A stretch of DNA of 64,000 nt from Teichococcus coralli (GTDB taxonomy: Bacteria > Pseudomonadota > Alphaproteobacteria > Acetobacterales > Acetobacteraceae). This document shows positions 27,663 through 37,251 of the stretch, piece by piece. The stretch lies in contig NZ_SNVJ01000015.1 of assembly GCF_009829925.1 (NCBI RefSeq), positions 34,506-98,505 of the forward strand, read 5' to 3'. Position numbers and translations under genes: made by a program. The notes under the pieces were generated by a model, which saw only the letters and a list, made by a program, of their open reading frames with translations, did not search any database and had not been told where the DNA came from. How positions within the stretch are numbered: the first letter of the stretch is position 1; the number at the start of each line of letters is the position of its first letter.

Positions 27663-27785
27663 TCAGGTGGGCATGCAGGATGCTGCCGCCCAGAAAACAA
27701 GCAGGGCGGTGCCGCCCAACGCCTCGGCGATGCGGCCGAGCCGGGTGCCGAGCAGGCGCGACGGAGACGGCGCGCCGATTGCCCA
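27663..27785 (-). pseudogene. Possible remnant of a membrane transporter gene (MntP-like C-terminus)
   Basis: In one minus-strand frame the stretch reads AIGAPSPSRLLGTRLGRIAE then ALGGTALLVFWAAASCMPT before a stop at 27663. The LG..LG..AE.LGG pattern resembles the last part of MntP-type manganese efflux proteins. Upstream the frame loses similarity and there is no start, so if real it is only a fragment. The match is short and was made by eye. Confidence 0.2.
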
Positions 27786-27996
27786 GCCCCGCGCCGCGTC
27801 TCGGTCTTGCCGGGCCGCAATGCGGCGCACCGGGCCACGCGCCGAAGGCAGGAGCCTGTTGACTCGGTTCCGCCTGGATGGCGGTGGCTACTTCCCGATG
27901 CCGGGCCAGGAGACGCTTCGTGCCGGTGCGTCAAACTGCCCATTGAAATCAAGTAATTGTCCGTTTGTCGGAGATTTCACGCCCGGGCTACAGGCC

Positions 27997-28030
27997 CATG
28001 CCGCGCCATGCCGCGCCATGCCGCGCCATG
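27997..28030. repeat. 10-bp tandem repeat (CCGCGCCATG), about 3.5 copies
   Basis: CCATG CCGCGCCATG CCGCG... repeats without error from about 27997 to 28030 and then breaks into CCGGCAAGTG CCGG. It lies about 145 bp upstream of a small secreted-protein gene. Confidence 0.8.
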
Positions 28031-28174
28031 CCGGCAAGTGCCGGCGCCGCGTTCCGTCCCGGATCCTCCTGTGCAGGGTGACGTCGCCGCCAGATCGGCC
28101 ATGTCCGCGCTTTCATGCATCGGGGGCGCAGGGCCGGCGTTGAGGGCGGCAAGGAAAACCGGAGTTCTCCTGCC

Positions 28175-28411
28175 ATGCGCATCGCTGTTTTCGCTGTTCT
28201 CGCCCTGGGCCTCACCGCCGCGCTGCCGGCCGCCGCCAAGGAAGGCGGCTGCGCAAAGGATGGTGCCGTGGGCGCGGTGGCCGGGCACTTCGTCGGCAAG
28301 GGCCATGCGGTGGCCGGTGCGGCGGCGGGCTGTGCCGTCGGCGTGCACCGCCGTCACCAGGCGGAGCATCGCCAGGAGCAGCAGCGGCAGAACCAGGATC
28401 CGAAGGGCTGA
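28175..28411 (+). CDS. Small secreted glycine-zipper-like protein
   Basis: 78 residues with a signal peptide (MRIAVFAVLALGLTAALPAAA). The mature part has spaced Gly/Ala residues, GAVGAVAGHFVGKGHAVAGA, which resembles the glycine-zipper motif of small surface or periplasmic proteins, two cysteines, and a His/Gln-rich basic tail. GGAG lies 10 bases before the ATG. It converges on the next gene with a 12-bp gap. The role is unknown. Confidence 0.65.
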   Translation: MRIAVFAVLALGLTAALPAAAKEGGCAKDGAVGAVAGHFVGKGHAVAGAAAGCAVGVHRRHQAEHRQEQQRQNQDPKG

Positions 28412-28423
28412 GGCCCTCCAGGC

Positions 28424-28837
28424 CTAGCGGCCGCCGAACCAGGGCGTGCGGCCGCGCCGGAAGTCGGGTTCGGCGGCGGGGTCCGGGGGCTGGTTCTGCA
28501 GGAAGGGCGTGGGGTCCACGTAGACCTGAACGCCGCTGCCCTGGGACGATGAGTCGCCCGGCATGCCGCGGCGGCGGAAATCGCGCTCGATATCCTCGTG
28601 GCCGAGGTAGCGCCCTTCCCGGTCGTAGTAGCGCCGGACCCCGCCCCCGGCGGACCGCTCGGAGCGGCCTTCGTACCGCCCCCAGGGGTCGTAGTAGCGA
28701 GTCGGGCCGGATGGGTGTCCGCTTTGTCCGTAGAAGCGGCCATGCCCATCGAAATCGGGCCGCGGCTGTGCCTGCGCCGGCTCGGTCAGGCCCAGCAGCA
28801 GTGCCAGCGCCAGGGCGTGGCGTTCCAGTCGTCGCAT
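28424..28837 (-). CDS. Hypothetical secreted protein with YYD/GRY repeats
   Basis: 137 residues from ATG 28837, chosen because GGGAGG precedes it; the longer frame would place that site inside the coding region. A signal peptide (ALALALLLGLTEPAQAQ) is followed by a low-complexity mature region rich in Arg, Gly, Tyr and Asp with related units GRFYGQSG, YYDPWGRYEGR and YYDREGRYLGHE. The C-terminus is proline-rich (PTPFLQNQPPDP). No family is recognised. Confidence 0.65.
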   Translation of the reverse strand: MRRLERHALALALLLGLTEPAQAQPRPDFDGHGRFYGQSGHPSGPTRYYDPWGRYEGRSERSAGGGVRRYYDREGRYLGHEDIERDFRRRGMPGDSSSQGSGVQVYVDPTPFLQNQPPDPAAEPDFRRGRTPWFGGR

Positions 28838-29024
28838 CCGTGCCTCCCTCCACATGCTCAGGCTGCGCGCTTCTGGTGAAGAAAGGCTGAAGCAGGTGGG
28901 GCGTTCCGTGCGGCGGGAGAATCCGGGCAAGAGCCTGCCGGCAGCCGGCTTGCGGTAGTGAAGCCGGGAGGGAGGGCGCCAGGCTGGCTTGCCTTCCGCT
29001 TGCGCCTGCGCCATCCCCGGCGGA

Positions 29025-29375
29025 ATGAGCGATGCGCGCGCCCTGTGCCGGCTGGACGAGATCCCGGAGGGAAAGGCCCGCGGCTTTCCAGGTCCGGAGG
29101 GCGGTTTCATCGGCCTGCTGGCGGTGCGGCGGGCCGGGCGGGTGTTCGTCTACGTGAACTCCTGCCCGCATGTCGGTGTGCCGTTGGAGGTCATGCCGGA
29201 CCGCTTCCTTGACGGGCCGGGCCGGATGATCGTTTGTGCCGTGCATGGCGCGCGCTTCCGCATCGAGGACGGCTTCTGCGTCTCCGGTCCCTGCGCGGGG
29301 GACAGCCTGGAAGTGGTGGAGGCGCAGGTTGATTCCGAGGGCACCGTCTGGGTGCCGGCGGATGCAGGCACCTGA
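29025..29375 (+). CDS. Rieske-type [2Fe-2S] ferredoxin
   Basis: 116 residues from ATG 29025. The two cluster motifs are CPHVGVPLE and CAVHGARF (Cys-X-His and Cys-X2-His), about 35 residues apart, giving two Cys and two His ligands. It is a stand-alone soluble domain, lacking a membrane anchor, so probably an electron carrier for an oxygenase or reductase elsewhere; the partner is not nearby. The ribosome site is weak, so the start is less sure than the identity. Confidence 0.87.
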   Translation: MSDARALCRLDEIPEGKARGFPGPEGGFIGLLAVRRAGRVFVYVNSCPHVGVPLEVMPDRFLDGPGRMIVCAVHGARFRIEDGFCVSGPCAGDSLEVVEAQVDSEGTVWVPADAGT

Positions 29376-29488
29376 AACCGGCGGCCTTCCGTGGCACTTG
29401 ACGTGCCTCAGGGCGGCTTGGCCCAATATGCGCTGAATACGCGGCGCGCCGCCGCATGGGCGGGAAGCGGAACGGGGAGGAACAAGAC

Positions 29489-31423
<1,935 letters not shown>

Positions 31424-31432
31424 GCAGAAAGG

Positions 31433-31470
31433 CCGGGGGAAGGAATTCCCCCGGACCCCATCTTTTTTCT
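31433..31470 (+). repeat. GGGGGAA-type palindromic element after acs; terminator-like
   Basis: CCGGGGGAA (31433-31441) and TTCCCCCGG (31446-31454) form a perfect 9-bp stem with GGAA loop; ACCCCATC then TTTTTT (31463-31468) follow. This is the cleanest copy of the family. Confidence 0.75.
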
Positions 31471-31520
31471 GTCAGTTGGGCGCGGCCGGACCGATCGGCG
31501 GCACAAGGGAAGAGTAGGCC

Positions 31521-32456
31521 ATGCGGATCCTGGTTCTCGGCGCGGGTGCGCTCGGCGGCTATTACGGGTCCCGGTTGCTGGAGGCGGGCGCCGATCTCGC
31601 CTTCCTCGTGCGGGCACGCCGGCAGGAACAGCTCCGCCGGAACGGGCTGGTCGTGCACTGCCCGGTCTTCGGCACCACGCAGCGCGCCGTCACGGCGCTG
31701 CAGGCGCAGGAGGTGCAGCCCGGCTGGGACCTCGTGCTGCTGACCTGCAAGGCCTATGACCTGCAAGACGCCATCGCCGCCATCCGCCCCGCCATCGGGC
31801 CGGAGACGGCGATCCTGCCGGTGCTGAACGGCATCGCGCATGTCGCCAGGCTGCGGGAGGCCTTCGGGGAGGCGGCGGTGCTCGGCGGCGTCGCCCGCAT
31901 CGCGGCCACCCTCACGCCGGAGGGCGAGGTGCGGAACCTTGGCCAGTGGCGCACCCTGACGGTGGGCGAGCTGAACGGGCGCATCACGCCGCGCGTCACC
32001 GACTTCGTCGCGCTGGCCGCCAAGGGCGGCATCCAGGCCGAGGCGGCGCCCGATATCCGCGGCGCGCTCTGGGCCAAGCTGGTGATGCTCGGCACCCTGG
32101 CGGGCGCCACGGTGCTGATGCGCGGCACGGTCGGGCAGATCCTGCGCGCGCCGGGCGGCCCCGGCTTCCTGCGCAGCCTGCTGGAGCGCAATGCCGCCAT
32201 TGCCGCGCATCACGGCGCGCCGCTGGCGCCCAAGGTGCTGGAGACCATCCAGGACATCTTCGCCGACCCGGCCAGCAAGCTGACCGCCAGCATGCTGCGC
32301 GACCTCGAAGGCGGCGGGCGGATCGAGTCGGACGCCATCCTGGGCGAACTGCTGGAAGGCGCGCGCCGCGCCGGCATCGATCCTGCGCTGCACGAGCTCA
32401 TCATGCTGCACGCCCGCACCTACGAGCAGCGCCGCGCCGAGGAAGCCGGCCCGTGA
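31521..32456 (+). CDS. panE: 2-dehydropantoate 2-reductase (ketopantoate reductase family)
   Basis: 311 residues. The N-terminal Rossmann motif GAGALGGYYG (7-16) binds NADPH, LTCKAYD carries the conserved lysine region, and the C-terminal domain has KLTASMLRDLEGGGRIE with E.DAI, the family's substrate-binding block. It reduces ketopantoate to pantoate for CoA synthesis, though this family has many paralogues with other 2-oxoacid substrates, so the gene name is likely rather than certain. It overlaps the next gene by 4 bp (GTGA). Confidence 0.88.
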   Translation: MRILVLGAGALGGYYGSRLLEAGADLAFLVRARRQEQLRRNGLVVHCPVFGTTQRAVTALQAQEVQPGWDLVLLTCKAYDLQDAIAAIRPAIGPETAILPVLNGIAHVARLREAFGEAAVLGGVARIAATLTPEGEVRNLGQWRTLTVGELNGRITPRVTDFVALAAKGGIQAEAAPDIRGALWAKLVMLGTLAGATVLMRGTVGQILRAPGGPGFLRSLLERNAAIAAHHGAPLAPKVLETIQDIFADPASKLTASMLRDLEGGGRIESDAILGELLEGARRAGIDPALHELIMLHARTYEQRRAEEAGP

Positions 32457-33319
32457 CCGACCGCCATCGCATCGGCAACGAGCAGCTCGCCGCAACCGTG
32501 CAGGCGCATGGCGCGGAGCTGGTCAGCCTGCGCAACGACAGGGGGATCGAGCTGCTCTGGCATGGCGGCCCGGAATGGCGCCGCCATGCGCCGGTGCTGT
32601 TCCCCATTCTTGGCAAGCTGGCTGGCGACACGCTGCGCCATGCCGGCCGGACCTACCGCCTGCCGCAGCATGGCTTCGCCCGCGACCGCCGCTTCGAGTG
32701 GGTGGAGCGCGAACCCGGGCGGTGCCGCCTTCGCCTCGTCTCCGACGAGGAGAGCAAGGCCGCCTTCCCCTTCGCATTCGCGCTCGAACTCGCCTATGCC
32801 GTGGCGGACACGCGGCTCACCGTCACCGCCACGGTGACCAACCCCGGACGAGGGGCGCTGCCCTTCTCGATCGGCGCGCATCCCGCCTTTCGCTGGCCCC
32901 TGGTGCCCGGCCTGCCGAAGGAGCGGCACCAGCTGACCTTCGAGGCGCCCGAGCCCGGCCCGGCGCATTACCTGCAGGGCGGCCTGCTCGGGCCGGAGGA
33001 GCCCTCGCCGGTCCGGGGCCGCGAACTGCCTCTTTCGCCGGTGCTGTTCGCCCGCGACGCGGTGATCCTCCCCGGCCTCGCCAGCCGCGCGGTGCGCTTT
33101 GCCGCCGAGGACGGACCGGCGCTGCGGGTGAGCTGGGAGGGCTACCGTGATCTCGGCCTCTGGTCCAAGCCGGAAGGAGCGGATTTCCTCTGCATCGAGC
33201 CCTGGCACGGCACCGCGAGCCCGCTGGACTGGGATGGCGACTTCAGCACCAAGCCGGGAGTTCTCACGCTGGCAGCGGGTGAAAGCCGCGACTTCACCTG
33301 GGCAGTCACGCCGGAATAA
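32453..33319 (+). CDS. Aldose 1-epimerase (mutarotase) family protein
   Basis: 288 residues from GTG 32453, coupled to panE by a GTGA overlap. It belongs to the galactose mutarotase-like / YeaD-type beta-sandwich superfamily: GAELVSLRN, LPQHGFARDRRFEW with a conserved His, SIGAHPAFRWP with the second His, and FLCIEPWHG with the general-base Glu. It would interconvert anomers of an aldose or hexose phosphate. The exact sugar cannot be inferred. Confidence 0.88.
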   Translation: MTDRHRIGNEQLAATVQAHGAELVSLRNDRGIELLWHGGPEWRRHAPVLFPILGKLAGDTLRHAGRTYRLPQHGFARDRRFEWVEREPGRCRLRLVSDEESKAAFPFAFALELAYAVADTRLTVTATVTNPGRGALPFSIGAHPAFRWPLVPGLPKERHQLTFEAPEPGPAHYLQGGLLGPEEPSPVRGRELPLSPVLFARDAVILPGLASRAVRFAAEDGPALRVSWEGYRDLGLWSKPEGADFLCIEPWHGTASPLDWDGDFSTKPGVLTLAAGESRDFTWAVTPE

Positions 33320-33686
33320 CCGGCGGGGACGATGCTGCGCGCGCGAAGTCTCCGGCCCCTTCCTGTTGAAGCTTTTCGGCAAGGATCGGGACGAATGCTT
33401 TCCCGGCGCCATCGCCATCGGCAAACTCGCGCGACCTTCATCATATTCATTGGCTTCCTCCATCAAGGATCTGGAGAAGGAGGAGCTATCCGCTGCGGGA
33501 GGTTCATGAAATCGGGCAATAGGCGCCGCTCTACCTCACGCTTTTCTTCCGAATATTAATCATTACTAATCATGAACGCGTAAGATTTTCTGTATTGCTG
33601 AAGCGCCATCATGGTTGAAGCTTCGCATGGTGCCGCTGCCGGGCCGCTTCGCGGCGGTGGCCCCGCCGTTCCGGAAGGACAAGGCG
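33320..33686. promoter_or_regulatory. 367-bp gap with AT island and TAATCAT direct repeat upstream of the polysaccharide locus
   Basis: No plausible gene is seen. From about 33535 to 33600 the sequence turns A/T-rich in a GC-rich background. Two identical heptamers TAATCAT lie at 33557-33563 and 33567-33573, 10 bp apart, on one helical face, about 115-130 bp before the start of the 2OG oxygenase gene. This looks like a promoter/operator region; the regulator is unknown. Confidence 0.4.
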
Positions 33687-34391
33687 ATGATTTCGAGCGT
33701 GGAAGCCTCCAACATCGGCAAAGCCGGCGCCGCCGGGGAAACGACGGCACCGGCCATCCAGGGCGCCCTTGAGCTCGGCAGACTGCGCGCCGCGCCTCTT
33801 CACAGCGACCCCTACCCCTTTGTCATCGCGCATGGCGCACTGCGCCCGGCAGCGCTGCCGGCGCTGCGGCGCGACTTCCCGATGCTGCGGCAGACAGGCT
33901 TCCATCCCACCGACAGCTTCACGCCGGAAGGTGCCTTCGCCGCCCTGCTGCGCGAGCTGGAAGGTCCCGAGATTGCCACCGTGCTGAGCGAAAAGCTCGG
34001 TGTGGACCTGGCCGGCCTGCCGCGGCTGATCACCGTACGCCGGCTTTCTGCCGCGCATGAAGGGCGCATCCACACCGACAGCGCCAGCAAGGTGGCGACG
34101 CTTCTGCTCTATCTGCACGAAGGCTGGAGCGCGCCGAACGGGCGGCTGCGCATCCTGCGCGGCCCTGGCAGCTTCGAGGACTATGTCGCCGAGGTCAGTC
34201 CGCAGGAGGGCAACATGCTCGCCTTCCTGCGCTCGGACCATTCCTGGCATGGCCACACGCCCTTTGTCGGCGAACGGCGCGTGGTGCAGGTCGCCTGGCT
34301 GCGGGACGCTTCGGAACTGGAGCGCAAGCGGCGCCGCCACGGGCTTTCTCACTTCCTGCGCCGCCTGATGGGCCGGGAGCAGCGCGCCTGA
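33687..34391 (+). CDS. 2-oxoglutarate/Fe(II)-dependent oxygenase
   Basis: 234 residues from ATG 33687, which has GGAAGGA ideally placed; in-frame TTG 33615 and ATG 33627 are possible but lack one. The facial triad is visible as His129 and Asp131 in HEGRIHTDSASK and His188 in SDHSWHGHTPF, with a following arginine (ERRVVQVAW) for 2-oxoglutarate. The fold matches prolyl-4-hydroxylase-like enzymes. Located 16 bp before a glycosyltransferase gene, it may hydroxylate a sugar precursor or protein of the polysaccharide pathway. Confidence 0.82.
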   Translation: MISSVEASNIGKAGAAGETTAPAIQGALELGRLRAAPLHSDPYPFVIAHGALRPAALPALRRDFPMLRQTGFHPTDSFTPEGAFAALLRELEGPEIATVLSEKLGVDLAGLPRLITVRRLSAAHEGRIHTDSASKVATLLLYLHEGWSAPNGRLRILRGPGSFEDYVAEVSPQEGNMLAFLRSDHSWHGHTPFVGERRVVQVAWLRDASELERKRRRHGLSHFLRRLMGREQRA

Positions 34392-34407
34392 CCGGCTGTT
34401 CCGCCGC

Positions 34408-35463
34408 ATGAGGGTCGCGCATGTCCTGGGCAGCGCCGGGCGCGGCGGGGCGGAGGGCTTCTTCGAGCGGCTCTGCATCGCGCAGGCCGCCGCCGGGGAG
34501 GAGATCCTGCCGGTGATCCGCCACGAGCCGGGCCGCGCCGCCCGGCTGCGCGCGGCGGGGCTGGCGCCTGTGGAACTGGGCTTCGGCGGCTACCTCGACC
34601 TGCGCACCGGGCCGCGGCTGGAGCGCCTGCTGCGTGCCTTCCGCCCGGATGTGGTGGTCGCCTGGCAGAACCGCGCCAACCGCTTCGTGCCGCGCGGGCG
34701 GCGGCTGGGCGGGCCCTGGCCGCTCGCCGGCCGGCTCGGCGGCTACTACGACCTGCGCTACTACCGCCGCTGCGACCATGTTCTCGGCAACACGCAGGGG
34801 CTGCGGACCTGGCTCCTGCGGGAGGGCTGGCCGCCGGAGCGGGCGCATGCCCTGCCCAATTTCGTGCCCGACCTCGCCGGCGCCGCGCCCGCCCTGTTGC
34901 CGGCCCCTCCTGGCATGACGCGCCTCCTGGCGATGGGCCGGCTGCACCGCAACAAAGGCTTCGACACGCTGCTGGGTGCCCTGCCGCGGCTGCCGGGAAT
35001 GCATCTCTCGCTCGCCGGCGAGGGGCCGGAACGGGCGGACCTGGAAAGGCTGGCGCGCAAGCTGGGGGTGGCGGATCGCCTGGCCATGCTGGGCTGGCGC
35101 GTGGATGCCGGCGCCCTGCTCGCGGGCTGCGACCTGTTCGTCTGCCCGAGCCGCCATGAGCCGCTCGGCAATGTCGTGCTGGAGGCCTGGTCCGCCGGAC
35201 GCCCGGTGGTCGCCGCCGGGGCGGCCGGGCCGGCCGAGCTGATCGCCCAGGGCATCAACGGGGTGCTGGTCCCTCGGGAGGATGCAGCGGCGCTGGCGCA
35301 GGCCATCGCCGCACTGGGCGCGCAACCGGAGCGGGCGGCGGCCCTCGCGGCCGCGGGGCGCGCCGCCTATGCCCGGGACTATGCCGAGGCGCCGGTGCTG
35401 GCGCGCTGGCGGGCCTTCCTGGAGACGGTGGCGGGCACGAAGCCGGTTGGAAGGGCGGCGTGA
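34408..35463 (+). CDS. Glycosyltransferase family 4 protein
   Basis: 351 residues, GT-B fold. The N-terminal acceptor domain begins MRVAHVLGSAGRGGAEGFFE. The C-terminal donor domain has LLAMGRLHRNKGFDTLL, and the EX7E-like SRHEPLGNVVLEAWSAGRPVVA that binds a nucleotide sugar. It transfers a sugar onto a lipid-linked or polymer acceptor. It sits directly behind the 2OG oxygenase gene and lies at the edge of the polysaccharide locus, on the opposite strand from the main block. Confidence 0.88.
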   Translation: MRVAHVLGSAGRGGAEGFFERLCIAQAAAGEEILPVIRHEPGRAARLRAAGLAPVELGFGGYLDLRTGPRLERLLRAFRPDVVVAWQNRANRFVPRGRRLGGPWPLAGRLGGYYDLRYYRRCDHVLGNTQGLRTWLLREGWPPERAHALPNFVPDLAGAAPALLPAPPGMTRLLAMGRLHRNKGFDTLLGALPRLPGMHLSLAGEGPERADLERLARKLGVADRLAMLGWRVDAGALLAGCDLFVCPSRHEPLGNVVLEAWSAGRPVVAAGAAGPAELIAQGINGVLVPREDAAALAQAIAALGAQPERAAALAAAGRAAYARDYAEAPVLARWRAFLETVAGTKPVGRAA

Positions 35464-35545
35464 CAGGCGCGCAGGCCGCCGCCGGCGAATTCCTTTCCTG
35501 CCCGAATCCAGATAGCCTGCTGCCCGCAGCGGGGAGGGACGTTCC

Positions 35546-35971
35546 GTGGTGGAGCTGATCCGTATCGGCCAGCTTGAGATCCGGTTCCTGCAGGCGAGGG
35601 AGCAGACCGGGGGCAGGCTCGACATGTTCGAGTTCGCCGTGCCGGCGAAGGCTAGGGTTCCGGTGGCGCATTACCACCGCGACTACGACGAGACGATCTA
35701 CGGCCTGTCCGGCGTGCTGACCTGGAAGCTGGATGGCGCAAGGCATGAGGTCGGCCCCGGCGAGACCCTCTTCATCCCGCGCGGGGCGGTGCATCACTTC
35801 GCCAACCAGCATGAGGAGACCGCCCGCGCCCTGGCGGTGCTGACACCCGGGCTGATCGGGTCCGCCTATTTCCGCGAACTGGCTGCGCTGATCGCGCCGG
35901 GCGCCCCGCCGGACCCGGCGCGGGTGCGGGCGGTGATGCTGCGCCACGGTTTGGAGCCGGTGCCCGACTGA
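35546..35971 (+). CDS. Cupin-domain protein
   Basis: 141 residues from GTG 35546 with GGGGAGGGA upstream. The double-stranded beta-helix metal motifs are HYHRDYDETIYGLSG (two His, one Glu) and PRGAVHHFAN (third His). The C-terminal helix is VRAVMLRHGLEPVPD. It could be a small dioxygenase, isomerase or sensor; no partner enzyme identifies the substrate. A gap of 82 bp separates it from the glycosyltransferase. Confidence 0.85.
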   Translation: MVELIRIGQLEIRFLQAREQTGGRLDMFEFAVPAKARVPVAHYHRDYDETIYGLSGVLTWKLDGARHEVGPGETLFIPRGAVHHFANQHEETARALAVLTPGLIGSAYFRELAALIAPGAPPDPARVRAVMLRHGLEPVPD

Positions 35972-36003
35972 GCCGGCAGGTGTGCGCGATGCGGAGGCCT
36001 GGA

Positions 36004-36045
36004 GGAGCTGAGAGCTCCCCCAGCGAGGTGCAGGGGCGGAGCCCC
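36004..36045. terminator. Two short hairpins between convergent genes
   Basis: GGAGCT (36004-36009)/AGCTCC (36013-36018) and GGGGC (36033-36037)/GCCCC (36041-36045) lie between the cupin stop and the aminotransferase stop. Neither has a good T-tract, so any termination would be weak or factor-assisted. Confidence 0.4.
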
Positions 36046-36050
36046 GGCCG

Positions 36051-37211
36051 TCACAGCCCGGCGATGACCGCCTCCGCAACCCGCCCGGCCTGCTCTTCGT
36101 CGAGATAGGGATGCATCGGCAGCGCCAGGATCCGCTGGCAGACGGTCTCGCTGACCGGCAGCGGCGGGGACTGGCGCAGGCCGGCCGCATGGGCGGCGGC
36201 ATAGGCCGGCTGATGGTGCAGCGGCTTCGGGTAGTAGATGGCGCTGGGCACGCCGCGCGCCTGCATCGCCGCCTGCACGCGCCCGCGCGTCTCCGCATCC
36301 GGCAGCAGGATGGAATAAAGCCCCCAGGCGCTGTCCGCGCCGGCCTGCGTGCCGGGCACGGTGACATGCTTCGCCAGCCGCTCGGCGTACCAGCCCGCGA
36401 TGCGGGTGCGCGCCTTCAGTTCCTCCTCCAGCAGCGGCAGCTTGCAGAGCAGGATGGCGGCCTGGATGGTGTCCAGCCGGCCGTTCATGCCGGTGCGCTC
36501 CACCTCGTAGCGGGTCTTGCCCTCGCCATGGGTGCGCAGCGAGCGGTAGAGTTCGGCCCGGGCGGCGTCGTTGGTCAGGATGGCGCCGCCGTCGCCGTAG
36601 CAGCCGAGCGTCTTGGTCGGGTAGAAGCTGAGCGCGGTGGCATCGGCCCAGGCGCCGAGCCGCTTGCCGCCCAGCGCGCCGCCAAAGGCCTGCGCGGCGT
36701 CATCAAGGGCGAACATGCCCTCGGCGCGGCAGATCTCCTCCAGCGCGGGCCAGTCGGCGGGGCGGCCGAAGAGGTCCACGCCGATCACGGCGCGCGGCCG
36801 CAGCCGGCCTTCCTCCTTCACCAGCGCGATGCGCCGCTTCAGGTCCTGAAGGTCGATGTTGAAGCCGTCCTCCGCGATGTCCACGAAGACCGGCGTGGCG
36901 CCGAGCACCAGCGGCACCTCGGCGGTGGCGGTGTAGGTGAAGGCGGGCAGGAAGACGGCGTCGCCCGGGCCGATGTTCTCGGCCATCATGGCGATCTGCA
37001 GCGCGTCGGTGCCGGAGGAGACACCGACGGCATGGGCGACGCCGGCGAACGCGGCCAGCTTCGCCTCCAGCTCGCGCACGTCCGGCCCGTTGATGAAGGC
37101 GCCGCTGTCCAGGATGGCGGCGATGCGGCGGTCGATCTCGGGGCGGATCAGCGCCTGCTGCGCCTTCATGTCGAACAGGGCGATCGGGCGCGGGGAAGTC
37201 TCGGCACTCAT
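36051..37211 (-). CDS. DegT/DnrJ/EryC1/StrS-family nucleotide-sugar aminotransferase
   Basis: 386 residues, PLP-dependent. The cofactor-binding lysine lies in SFYPTKTLGCYGDGG and the DDAAQAFGG block supplies the PLP aspartate. Early residues FDMKAQQALIRPEIDRRI resemble WbpE/WlbC-type enzymes, which aminate UDP-3-keto-N-acetylglucosaminuronic acid. Placement 40 bp after a UDP-sugar dehydrogenase gene fits formation of a 3-amino-uronic acid precursor, but a matching oxidase and acetyltransferase (WbpB, WbpD) are not in the window. It is the last gene of the leftward polysaccharide block. Confidence 0.9.
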   Translation of the reverse strand: MSAETSPRPIALFDMKAQQALIRPEIDRRIAAILDSGAFINGPDVRELEAKLAAFAGVAHAVGVSSGTDALQIAMMAENIGPGDAVFLPAFTYTATAEVPLVLGATPVFVDIAEDGFNIDLQDLKRRIALVKEEGRLRPRAVIGVDLFGRPADWPALEEICRAEGMFALDDAAQAFGGALGGKRLGAWADATALSFYPTKTLGCYGDGGAILTNDAARAELYRSLRTHGEGKTRYEVERTGMNGRLDTIQAAILLCKLPLLEEELKARTRIAGWYAERLAKHVTVPGTQAGADSAWGLYSILLPDAETRGRVQAAMQARGVPSAIYYPKPLHHQPAYAAAHAAGLRQSPPLPVSETVCQRILALPMHPYLDEEQAGRVAEAVIAGL

Positions 37212-37251
37212 CGGCGGGAAGGCTCCGTCACTGCGGCCCGGGCACGGAGGC

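Larger units (their letters stand above)
27512..28174. other. 663-bp gene-poor stretch with hairpin array, gene remnant and tandem repeat
   Basis: No convincing intact gene is present. It holds an array of four hairpins (27553-27652), a possible minus-strand gene remnant (27663-27785), an A/T-richer patch at about 27941-27975 and a 10-bp tandem repeat (27997-28030), each listed separately. Confidence 0.6.

Noticed and set aside
27997..28030. A CRISPR array
   Set aside because: The repeats are 10 bp in direct tandem without spacers and no cas genes are nearby.
33332..33559. A 75-residue plus-strand open frame in the gap before the 2OG oxygenase gene
   Set aside because: Arg/Ser-rich translation, no ribosome site and no recognisable domain; it overlaps the AT-rich promoter-like island.
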